A program made the position numbers and the translations under genes. A stretch of 15,049 nt of DNA, from assembly GCF_039928515.1 (NCBI RefSeq), contig NZ_JBDSSZ010000235.1; one strand, given 5' to 3'. Positions 1-6,536 of this stretch are shown here, one piece after another. The notes under the pieces were generated by a model. The model saw nothing but the letters and a program-made list of their open reading frames with translations, made no database searches and had not been told where the DNA came from. The stretch's first letter is position 1, and each line of letters begins with the position of its first letter. This DNA is from Capsulimonas sp039928515 (GTDB taxonomy: Bacteria; Armatimonadota; Armatimonadia; Armatimonadales; Capsulimonadaceae).

Positions 1-35
1 CAAACATCCACACGAATTGGGGCGGAGGGGCCATC

Positions 36-1637
36 CTAAATCTGTTCCTCGGGATGGGGATGGGGTCCCGCCCCCGCAATCTCCTCCGCCACGTCTCCAA
101 ACTTCTTGAAATTCTCCACGAAACGCATTGCCAATTTTTGCGCCGCCGCGTCGTACTCGGCGGCGCTGCTCCACGTCTGGCTCGGCTGTAATATCTCATC
201 GGGCACGCCGTCGACGTGTGTTGGGATGGCGAGGCCGAAGATGGGGTCGGTGACCGTTGGAGCGTCGCGCAGGGCGCCAGAGAGGGCGGCGTGGATCATG
301 GCGCGGGTGTAGGTGAGCTTCATGCGAGAGCCGACGCCGTAGGGGCCGCCGGTCCAGCCGGTGTTGATGAGGTAGCAGACGGCGTCGTGCGCGTCCAGGC
401 GCTCACCGAGCATCTGCGCGTAGCGCGCGGGTGGGAGCGGCCAGAAGGGGGCGCCGAAGCAGGAGCTGAAGTTCGGCTCGGGTTCGGTGACTCCGCGCTC
501 GGTCCCGGCGAGCTTGCTGGTGTAGCCGCTCATAAAGTGGTACATCGCCTGATCGCGGGTTAAACGCGAGATCGGAGGCAGCACCCCGAAGGCGTCGGCG
601 GTGAGGAAGAAGATGGTGTCGGGGTGGCCGCCGACTCCGGGGATCACGGCGCTGGGGATGAATTCGACGGGATAGGCCACGCGCGTGTTTTCGGTGAGGG
701 AGACATCGTCATAATCCGCCGTGCGAGTTTCGGGATCGAGGATGACGTTTTCCAGCACGGAGCCGAACTTGATCGCGTCCCAAATCTGCGGCTCGCCTTC
801 AGCGCTCAGCCGGATGCACTTGGCGTAGCAGCCGCCTTCGAAGTTAAAGACGCCGCTGTCCGACCAGCCATGTTCGTCATCGCCGATCAGCTTGCGGTCG
901 GGATCGGCGGAGAGAGTGGTCTTGCCGGTCCCGGAAAGGCCGAAGAACAGCGAAACATCGCCGTCTGGTCCGGTGTTGGCCGAACAGTGCATCGGGAAGA
1001 CGTCCTGCTGCGGCAGTAAGAAGTTCAGGACGGTGAAGATGCTCTTCTTGATCTCGCCTGCGTACTCCGTGCCGGCAATTAGGCCGATGCGGCTCTCGAA
1101 GTTGAGCGTGATGACCGTTTCCGAACGCGTATGGTCCCGGGCTGGATCGGCATGGAAGCCAGGGAGATCGACCAGTAAGAACTCAGGCGTGAAGTTTTCT
1201 AAGTCGGCTGGGGTGGGGCGCAAGAACAGCTGGTGTGCGAAGAGCGAGTGCCAGGCGTATTGGGTCACCACGCGGATCGGCAGCCGATACTCAGGCGATG
1301 CGCCCGCGAAGCCGTCGAAGACAAAGAGGTCTTTGCCCTCCGTGAAGTCTTCCATTCGGGATCGGAGATTTTCGAAGTCATCGGGCGCGAGGGCCTGATT
1401 GACCTTGCCCCAATCCACGAGATCGTGTGTCGCGGTGTTGTCCACGATGAATTTGTCTTGCGGCGAGCGTCCGGTGTACTTGCCGGTCACGGCGCGCAGC
1501 GCGCCCTTGTCCGTGACCTGGGCTTCGCCGCGGCTGAGGGCCGCCTCAAACAAAAGCGGCGCGCTGAGCCGGCTATGCAGCCGGGCGGCGCGCCGCTCCA
1601 ATGCGGCGAAAAAACGGACCGAAGGTTCCATGGGCAT
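36..1637 (-). CDS. pckA: ATP-dependent phosphoenolpyruvate carboxykinase
   Basis: This 533-residue cytosolic enzyme converts oxaloacetate and ATP to phosphoenolpyruvate, CO2 and ADP, the entry step of gluconeogenesis. The length is normal for the ATP-type family. Visible signatures are the substrate arginine in TGRSPQDKF (R57), the lysines of EYAGEIKKSIF (about 191-201) near the metal site, the P-loop GLSGTGKT (233-240) and the metal-binding GDDEHGW (252-258), followed by the conserved C-terminal nucleotide-binding half. The chosen ATG has AAGGA about 12 nt upstream; a second ATG two codons later is a possible alternative. It starts only 28 bp after the sigma-factor stop codon on the same strand, with no terminator between, so read-through from the rsbV-rsbW-sigma cluster is likely. 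The gene appears intact. The 35 bp beyond its stop show no clear terminator. Confidence 0.97.
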   Translation of the reverse strand: MPMEPSVRFFAALERRAARLHSRLSAPLLFEAALSRGEAQVTDKGALRAVTGKYTGRSPQDKFIVDNTATHDLVDWGKVNQALAPDDFENLRSRMEDFTEGKDLFVFDGFAGASPEYRLPIRVVTQYAWHSLFAHQLFLRPTPADLENFTPEFLLVDLPGFHADPARDHTRSETVITLNFESRIGLIAGTEYAGEIKKSIFTVLNFLLPQQDVFPMHCSANTGPDGDVSLFFGLSGTGKTTLSADPDRKLIGDDEHGWSDSGVFNFEGGCYAKCIRLSAEGEPQIWDAIKFGSVLENVILDPETRTADYDDVSLTENTRVAYPVEFIPSAVIPGVGGHPDTIFFLTADAFGVLPPISRLTRDQAMYHFMSGYTSKLAGTERGVTEPEPNFSSCFGAPFWPLPPARYAQMLGERLDAHDAVCYLINTGWTGGPYGVGSRMKLTYTRAMIHAALSGALRDAPTVTDPIFGLAIPTHVDGVPDEILQPSQTWSSAAEYDAAAQKLAMRFVENFKKFGDVAEEIAGAGPHPHPEEQI

Positions 1638-1665
1638 TGTGTGTCGATATCCTTTGTGGGACGTG

Positions 1666-2445
1666 TCAGCTGGACTCCGCCGCGTTCATAAAGCGCTTCA
1701 ATTGCTGGAGGGCGCGGTTTTGCAGGCGAGAGACATGCATTTGAGAGATGTTCAATTGCTTGGCGACTTCGGCCTGGGACATGTCCTTGAAGAAGCGGTG
1801 CACGATGATCGCTCGTTCGCGCGGATCCAGGCACTCAATCGCCTTGTCCAGATCGCCATACTCTTCCAGGGCTTGCAGCGATTCGTCCTCGGCGCCCACG
1901 AACTCCGCCAGCGACAGCGGCGCGCTGTCCGAGTCGGACATCATCTTACTGTCGAGGGAGACGGTATCGTAGGCGTTCCCCAGTTCGATCGCTTCGAGGG
2001 TTTCTTCCTCGGTGGCGCCGATCCGTGCGGCCACTTCCTGGATCGTGGGCGGACGTCCAAGCTTGCTGCTCAGGTCTTCCTGGGCCTTCGCCGCGGCCTG
2101 GTTCAGCTCCTGAAGCCGGCGAGGAACCTTGAGGCTCCAGGCCTTGTCCCGGAAGTAGCGCCGGATCTCTCCGACGATCGTGGGCGTGGCGTAGGTCGAG
2201 AACTTCGTGCCCCGGTCCGCGTCGAAGCGGTCGATGGCGTTGATCAGCCCGATGGAGCCGACCTGAACGAGGTCTTCGAGCGGCTCGCCGCGGTTGACGA
2301 ACTTACTGGCGAGATACCGCACCAGATTCTGGTGAAGGACGACGAGACGATCGCGCAGAACCGGATCGCGCGTACGGATATAACGCGCGAACAGCGTGTC
2401 GGTGTCGGCCTGGGTCCAGTCGCTGCTGGCCTTTTTGAGTGTCAT
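1666..2445 (-). CDS. sigB: RNA polymerase sigma factor, SigB/SigF/SigG subfamily
   Basis: A 259-residue alternative sigma factor that directs RNA polymerase to a stress or developmental promoter set. Region 2 is clear at about residues 30-105, with the core-binding motif LEDLVQVGSIGLINAIDRFD and the -10-recognition stretch around GTKFSTYATPTIVGEIRRYF. Region 3 follows (about 110-160), and region 4 ends the protein with a helix-turn-helix in SQAEVAKQLNISQMHVSRLQ. Size and layout match the SigB/SigF group that is held by an RsbW/SpoIIAB-type anti-sigma factor. That fits the rsbW gene 39 bp upstream and rsbV before it. No strong Shine-Dalgarno sequence is seen before the ATG, so translation may depend on coupling. 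The exact orthologue name (SigB or SigF) cannot be settled from sequence alone. Confidence 0.93.
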   Translation of the reverse strand: MTLKKASSDWTQADTDTLFARYIRTRDPVLRDRLVVLHQNLVRYLASKFVNRGEPLEDLVQVGSIGLINAIDRFDADRGTKFSTYATPTIVGEIRRYFRDKAWSLKVPRRLQELNQAAAKAQEDLSSKLGRPPTIQEVAARIGATEEETLEAIELGNAYDTVSLDSKMMSDSDSAPLSLAEFVGAEDESLQALEEYGDLDKAIECLDPRERAIIVHRFFKDMSQAEVAKQLNISQMHVSRLQNRALQQLKRFMNAAESS

Positions 2446-2484
2446 AGTGTGGTTAGATCTATCGGCGGCGAAGGCGATACGGAA

Positions 2485-2913
2485 TTACTCGGGAGCGAAC
2501 TTCGTCAGGCGGACGCTGGTGCCGCTGGCGGTCGACGTGATTTTGACCTCGTCCACGAGGATCTCCATCAGCAGCGCGCCAAGGCCCTGCTGGTCCACAC
2601 CGGCGGCCGCGAGGGCCTGTGCGTCCTCGTCGGGAATGACGGGCTCCGCGTCGGCGGGAACATCATCGCTGACTTCAATCACCAGAGCGACGGAGTCGAT
2701 GGTGCTGACGATCTTGATCTGGGCGACGGTGCTGCCGGCGCGCTCGACGGCGTGGGTGCAGGCCTCGCCGACGGCGAGGCGGACATCTTCCACTTCATCA
2801 TAGGAGAACGGCATCCGGCTGGCGATTCCCAGCACGGCAAGACGCGCAACACCGACATATTCCGGGCGGCAGGGGATGGTGAGTTCTACGGTGTCGCAAA
2901 GAGTTTGGGTCAC
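2485..2913 (-). CDS. rsbW: Anti-sigma factor / serine kinase, RsbW-SpoIIAB type (GHKL fold)
   Basis: A 142-residue protein expected to bind and inhibit the adjacent sigma factor and to phosphorylate the RsbV antagonist. The GHKL ATPase fold shows as the N-box helix EDVRLAVGEACTHAVERAG (42-60) and the late glycine motif QGLGALLMEILVDEV (109-123), which resembles the G2 box and ATP lid of known RsbW proteins. The N-box position that is normally Asn (EACTN) is His here (H54), and the first glycine box is poor (VSDDVPAD, about 81-88), so ATP binding or kinase activity may be altered. The start is GTG, overlapping the rsbV stop as GTGA, with GGAG seven to eight bases upstream. Translation is probably coupled to rsbV. 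Confidence 0.88.
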   Translation of the reverse strand: MTQTLCDTVELTIPCRPEYVGVARLAVLGIASRMPFSYDEVEDVRLAVGEACTHAVERAGSTVAQIKIVSTIDSVALVIEVSDDVPADAEPVIPDEDAQALAAAGVDQQGLGALLMEILVDEVKITSTASGTSVRLTKFAPE

Positions 2914-3263
2914 AAAGTTACTCCTTCTTTGGCCGCCGCATCCTCTTCAGTCGCGTAGATATCGAAGATCTTGTCCAGGCCGGTGATCTCGAAGATGCGC
3001 AGGATGCGCAGCGCCGGTCCCACCAGGACGAGGTTGCCTTCGGCTTCACGAAGCCGCTTCAGGCCGCCGATCAGCACGCCAAGGCCGGTGCTGTCCAGGT
3101 ATTCGACTTTCGACAAGTTAATAATCAGGTGCTTGACGCCGCCTTCGGCCAGCTTCACGATCTCCTGCTTCAGCTGGGGTGATGTGTAAACATCGATCTC
3201 GCCCTCGATCTCAAGGATCCGGGTGGTTTCATTCGGAGTTCGGCTATTAATCGTCAAGTTCAA
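2910..3263 (-). CDS. rsbV: Anti-sigma factor antagonist, STAS domain (RsbV-like)
   Basis: A 117-residue single STAS-domain protein. In its unphosphorylated form this family binds the anti-sigma factor and frees the sigma factor. The phosphorylatable serine lies in the conserved VEYLDSTGLGVLIGGL motif (S58), and the N-terminal strands (LEIEGEIDVYTSPQLKQEI) are typical. The start is TTG, supported by AAGGAG seven bases upstream and by the alignment of the first strand. The stop overlaps the rsbW start by four bases, and the order rsbV-rsbW-sigma is the classical partner-switching arrangement. No PP2C phosphatase (RsbU/RsbP type) lies in the window, so the input signal is unknown. The 86-bp gap upstream shows no convincing sigma-B type promoter. 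Confidence 0.93.
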   Translation of the reverse strand: MNLTINSRTPNETTRILEIEGEIDVYTSPQLKQEIVKLAEGGVKHLIINLSKVEYLDSTGLGVLIGGLKRLREAEGNLVLVGPALRILRIFEITGLDKIFDIYATEEDAAAKEGVTL

Positions 3264-3270
3264 TGGAATG

Positions 3271-3276
3271 CTCCTT
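3271..3276 (-). promoter_or_regulatory. Ribosome binding site fixing the TTG start of rsbV
   Basis: AAGGAG on the minus strand lies seven bases before the TTG codon at 3263. No ATG or GTG in that frame fits the STAS domain as well, so this site decides the start. Confidence 0.75.
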
Positions 3277-3349
3277 CTAGTCCCTGCCTGTCCGTCGTCT
3301 TACCGGATCTCCGCATGGGGTTATGCTGCTGTTATTGATAATAATTTCT

Positions 3350-3622
3350 TTAGGCCGCTGAGCTGCTTTGCTCCGCGCTGCTATCCGCGTCTTCAAGGAT
3401 CTGGCGGCTTTTCTCCACCAATCCGGTCACACTCTCTGACAGTTCCTGAAGCACGTGCTGCGCCTTGGAGCGAAGTTCGTCGACAGTCTCCGTGATCTCG
3501 TCGTTCGTCCGTTTCGCATTGCGCCGGCCCAGAAGCAGTCCGACCACGACGCCAGTCAGAACGCCGACGCCAATTCCCGCGAGGATCATAATCCCCGCGC
3601 TGTTTTGTTCTTCGTTTGCCAT
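3350..3622 (-). CDS. YtxH-like small membrane-anchored protein
   Basis: A 90-residue protein with one N-terminal transmembrane segment (about 9-31, rich in Gly, Val, Leu and Ile), immediately followed by RRNAKR and then a charged helical region that may form a coiled coil (about 37-78), ending in a Ser/Ala-rich tail. This layout matches the YtxH/general-stress protein family (GxxxGxxxGLLLGR-type membrane segment), whose molecular role is poorly known. It sits on the same strand, 86 bp upstream of rsbV, so a link to the general stress response is reasonable but only inferred from position. The ATG at 3622 lies directly after a relic copy of the mnmA 3' end, which therefore provides its upstream region. 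The Shine-Dalgarno sequence there is weak. Confidence 0.8.
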   Translation of the reverse strand: MANEEQNSAGIMILAGIGVGVLTGVVVGLLLGRRNAKRTNDEITETVDELRSKAQHVLQELSESVTGLVEKSRQILEDADSSAEQSSSAA

Positions 3623-3626
3623 AAAG

Positions 3627-3659
3627 TTACTTCAAAGTCCGCTGGATCGTCGCGCCGCC
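3627..3659 (-). pseudogene. Second, diverged copy of the last 11 codons of mnmA
   Basis: Read on the minus strand this 33-nt stretch encodes GGATIQRTLK and a TAA stop. The true mnmA end at 3876-3908 encodes GGATIQRTLR and TGA. The two stretches differ at six positions: four synonymous changes (Ala, Gln, Thr and Leu codons), one Lys/Arg change and one stop-for-stop change. Similarity ends abruptly at the first Gly codon. The two copies are in direct orientation, 249 bp apart, and bracket the palindromic element. The pattern looks like a displaced gene end or recombination scar rather than chance. Confidence 0.8.
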
Positions 3660-3875
3660 ATATGACCTAACCCCGGCGCTTCGCGCCACCCCTCCGGGAT
3701 GACCCACCCCCGGCCTTCGGCCGACCCCTCCCTTGAAGCAGGGAAGGGTTGGAAAGAGATTTGTCAGACGAAAGCCGCCTGCGAAATCCATTCCTAACTA
3801 CTCTTCCCTGCTTCAAGGGAGGGGTGGCGCGAAGCGCCGGATGGGTCATATGGTCGGCCGAAGTCCGAGGATAGG
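3660..3875. repeat. Mosaic palindromic intergenic element (REP/MITE-like)
   Basis: Two perfect 23-bp inverted repeats are present: 3724-3746 with 3803-3825, and 3673-3695 with 3818-3840. Shorter arms also match: CATATGACC at 3659-3667 with its complement near 3847-3855, and CTTCGGCCGACC at 3715-3726 with its complement near 3852-3863. The left side holds two tandem, diverged units of about 37 bp, each with an ATGACC start, a small GGC-TTC-GCC type hairpin and ACCCCTCC. The 56-bp centre between the inner arms shows no gene. No transposase is present. The element lies between mnmA and the YtxH-like gene and could act as a transcription barrier or RNA-stability hairpin. Confidence 0.85.
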
Positions 3876-4973
3876 TCACCTCAGTGTCCGTTGGATCGTG
3901 GCGCCGCCAATCACCGAATCGCTGTCCATCTCGTACATAACGAGCGACTGGCCCGGCGTGACCGCGCGCTGCGCTTGATCGAACTTCAGAACAAGCGAGC
4001 CATTCTCGCCAGGAGAAACAACGGCGGGGACAGCTTCCATGTTGTATCGGATCTTCGCCATCACGGGCAAAGGGCCGTCGATACCTGGGAGGCCGATCCA
4101 GTTGATGTCGTCCGCGATCAGGCCGTCTTCCAAAAGATCGTCATTGCCGCCGACCGTAATGGTGTTGGTTTGCGCGTCAATGCCCACCACGTAGAGCGGG
4201 ATCGGGGAGCCGACGTTTACGCGCTTGCGCTGGCCGATCGTGTAGAAGGCGATGCCGTCGTGCGATCCGCGCCGCTTGCCGGTGGTGTCCACGATATCGC
4301 CCGGCTGCACCGTTTCCGGCGCGGCGTCGGCGAGGAAGTCCGTGTACGAGCCGCCCTGCACGAAGCAGATCTCCTGAGAGTCGGGCTTGTTGCTGACCAG
4401 CAGGCCCAGTTCTTCAGCGATGGCGCGCGTCTCCGCCTTGTTCGTCACGAGGCCGAGCGGCATCAGCGTGTGCTCCAGCTCCGCCTGCGTGAAGTGGTAA
4501 AGCGCGTAGGTCTGATCCTTGTCGTGGTCCAGCGCACGCCGCAGGGTCCAGCGGCGGCGGTCTTCGTTGAACTCGACGCGGGCATAGTGTCCAGTCGCCA
4601 GATACTCCGCGCCCAGGTCCTGCGCCTTGGAGAGCAGTGCGTCGAACTTAACATATCGGTTACAGTTGACGCACGGATTGGGGGTGCGCCCGTTCTTGTA
4701 CTCCGAGATGAAGTTGTTAATCACCTTCTCGGCGAAGAACTCTTTAAAATTCAGAACATAGTGCGGGATGCCGAGCTTGGCGGCGACGCGGCGCGCGTCC
4801 TCCACCGCTCCCAGGCTGCAGCAGCCGGCGCCTTTGGTCTGCGTGGTGCTTTCCTGCCAGATCTGCATCGTGATGCCGAGGACGTTGTAGCCCTGGCGCA
4901 GCAGCAGGCCCGCAGCGACCGAGGAATCGACTCCGCCGCTCATCGCGACCACAACTGTTGGCTTCGTGCTCAT
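3876..4973 (-). CDS. mnmA: tRNA-specific 2-thiouridylase MnmA
   Basis: A 365-residue cytosolic enzyme that adenylates and thiolates uridine 34 of the tRNAs for Lys, Glu and Gln, taking sulfur from a persulfide relay. The N-terminal PP-loop motif SGGVDS is at 12-17. The catalytic cysteine pair expected for the family is present as C101 in TPNPCVNCN and C203 in SQEICFVQGG. The central tRNA-binding region and the C-terminal beta-barrel ending GGATIQRTLR are complete. The ATG start is preceded by AAGG about nine bases upstream. The gene follows pepV by 44 bp on the same strand and may be transcribed with it. Its last 11 codons occur a second time just beyond the palindromic element downstream, so the 3' end may have been replaced or duplicated. 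Confidence 0.97.
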   Translation of the reverse strand: MSTKPTVVVAMSGGVDSSVAAGLLLRQGYNVLGITMQIWQESTTQTKGAGCCSLGAVEDARRVAAKLGIPHYVLNFKEFFAEKVINNFISEYKNGRTPNPCVNCNRYVKFDALLSKAQDLGAEYLATGHYARVEFNEDRRRWTLRRALDHDKDQTYALYHFTQAELEHTLMPLGLVTNKAETRAIAEELGLLVSNKPDSQEICFVQGGSYTDFLADAAPETVQPGDIVDTTGKRRGSHDGIAFYTIGQRKRVNVGSPIPLYVVGIDAQTNTITVGGNDDLLEDGLIADDINWIGLPGIDGPLPVMAKIRYNMEAVPAVVSPGENGSLVLKFDQAQRAVTPGQSLVMYEMDSDSVIGGATIQRTLR

Positions 4974-5017
4974 AATTTCGCCTTGCGCCTCTGTGGCGCG
5001 GTCTTACTTGTGTCTCT

Positions 5018-6439
5018 TTACTGGCCGTTCGCCAGACGAACGATCGCCTTGGCGTAGATCTTGGCCGAGTTGATCAGATGCTCGACCGGCCAGCGCTCAT
5101 CGGACTGGTGAATGCCGGTGGCGTAGCCCGGAAAACCCGGGCCGAACGCGACGCCCTTTTTCATGGCGCGCGCGTAGGTGCCGCCCCCCATGGTCAGCGG
5201 CGGACTCATGTCCCCCGTTTCGGCCTGGTAAACACCGATCAGCGTGGCGACCAGCGGGTCGTCCGTCGGAATGTAGATCGGCGCCTGGTTGTGGATTTCG
5301 TCCAGCGCGAAGCCGCTTTCGGCGAGCGTCGGCGCGATCTTCGTCTTGACGGTGTCCAGATCCCAGGTCACGGGATAGCGGAAGTTGAATGTCAGCGTCA
5401 GCTTGCCGTCCTGGAAGGTCACGACGCCCAGGTTGGATGTCAGTGGTCCCGCGACATCGTCCGCCCCCGCTACGCCCAGCGTTCCACCGGTGGTGTCGGC
5501 GCCCCACCGTTCTACTGTCTCTACGGCCTCGCGAACGGAAGCGTTCCACCCATCAATCGTCAGCAGCGCCTTTGCAAGCACGGCGACGGCGTTGCGGCCC
5601 TCTTCCGGGGTGCTTCCATGGGCTGAAATCCCGACCGCCTTGATGATGAGACGGTCGCCTTGATGATCGGCGTTCACATCAGACAGCGGCAGAAGCGTCG
5701 AGGCGGCATTCGCCAGATCCGTCTGGGAGCCTGTCACCACGGCCTCCGCCGAATCCGGAACCATATTCGAGCGCATGCCGCCGCTCAGGCTCTCCAGAAT
5801 CAAACCGGACGACGGGCGCGAAAGTTCCTTGCTGACAATGAAATTGGCGATGCCCTTTTCGGCGTAAACAATGGGGAACGCGGCGTCGGGCGTGAAGCCC
5901 GTCGCGGGCATCTCTTCATGCTCGAAGTAATACTTGACGCAGCCAAAGCCGCTTTCTTCGTCCGCGCCTAAAATGACGCGCACCCGATGCGTCGCCGGCG
6001 CGCCGACCGCATGCGCCGCCAGGACGCCGAACAAACCGGCCATCGCGGGGCCTTTGTCGTCGGCCGCTCCGCGCGCGTAGATCACGCCGTTGTCCATCTC
6101 CGCAAGGAAGGGTGGGTGACGCCATCCGTCGCCCGCCGGCACCACATCCACGTGCGCCAGAACGCCAACAATGGGAGCATCCTCGGCCACGCCCGGCGCG
6201 CGCCATTCTGCGTGGCCCGCATAGCCTTCCAGATGCTTGATCGTCAGGCCCTGCGACTCGGCGTAGCCTAACGCAAAGTCAAGCGCCTTGCGTGTTTCGA
6301 CGCCAAACGGAGCGCCTTCGGCGGGCTCGCCCTTGACACTGGGGATACGCAAAAGAGCGCGAGTGGTTTCGACAATTTCCTCAGTATGCGCATCGATCCA
6401 TGCCGATAACTGCTCGTCAATCTTCTCGTATTGTGTCAC
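5018..6439 (-). CDS. pepV: M20-family dipeptidase PepV
   Basis: A 473-residue zinc aminopeptidase/dipeptidase of the PepV group, which hydrolyses dipeptides in the cytosol. Metal and catalytic motifs are visible in order: AHVDVVPAGDGW (H96, D98), RGAADDKGP (bridging D127), GADEESGFGC (E161/E162), TPDAAFP (D185) and, near the C-terminus, TGIHQSDERW (H444). All five expected zinc ligands or catalytic residues are therefore present, with the lid domain between about 195 and 380. The start codon is GTG, with GGAG ten bases upstream, and a good promoter lies just before it. The length equals that of known PepV enzymes. It precedes mnmA by 44 bp. No signal peptide is seen. Confidence 0.95.
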   Translation of the reverse strand: MTQYEKIDEQLSAWIDAHTEEIVETTRALLRIPSVKGEPAEGAPFGVETRKALDFALGYAESQGLTIKHLEGYAGHAEWRAPGVAEDAPIVGVLAHVDVVPAGDGWRHPPFLAEMDNGVIYARGAADDKGPAMAGLFGVLAAHAVGAPATHRVRVILGADEESGFGCVKYYFEHEEMPATGFTPDAAFPIVYAEKGIANFIVSKELSRPSSGLILESLSGGMRSNMVPDSAEAVVTGSQTDLANAASTLLPLSDVNADHQGDRLIIKAVGISAHGSTPEEGRNAVAVLAKALLTIDGWNASVREAVETVERWGADTTGGTLGVAGADDVAGPLTSNLGVVTFQDGKLTLTFNFRYPVTWDLDTVKTKIAPTLAESGFALDEIHNQAPIYIPTDDPLVATLIGVYQAETGDMSPPLTMGGGTYARAMKKGVAFGPGFPGYATGIHQSDERWPVEHLINSAKIYAKAIVRLANGQ

Positions 6440-6477
6440 GCTTGCTTCACTCCATCGGACGAAAATATACCCATCTT

Positions 6478-6506
6478 ATTATCCATATAAACAAGCGAGG
6501 CGTCAA
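6478..6506 (-). promoter_or_regulatory. Sigma-70-type promoter for pepV (and probably mnmA)
   Basis: On the minus strand TTGACG (6501-6506) and GATAAT (6478-6483) are separated by exactly 17 bp. They lie in the 97-bp gap between rarA and pepV, about 40 bp before the GTG start. A second, poorer pair (TTGTTT and TATATT, 19-bp spacer) overlaps it. Confidence 0.7.
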
Positions 6507-6536
6507 TCAAGCGGGCGAGCTGGGGATGAGGGCGTC

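Noticed and set aside
1399..2958. Long plus-strand open frame (519 codons) opposite sigma factor, rsbW and pckA
   Set aside because: It is exactly antisense to three genes with clear family motifs; its own translation has no recognisable domain and reflects high-GC codon structure.
3667..3879. Short minus-strand frame through the palindromic element
   Set aside because: Its translation is only the reading of the inverted repeats, and it has no ribosome site or homology.
3891..5057. Plus-strand open frame of 388 codons opposite mnmA
   Set aside because: Mirror frame of a certain mnmA gene; the translation is Arg/Ala/Val-rich without motifs.
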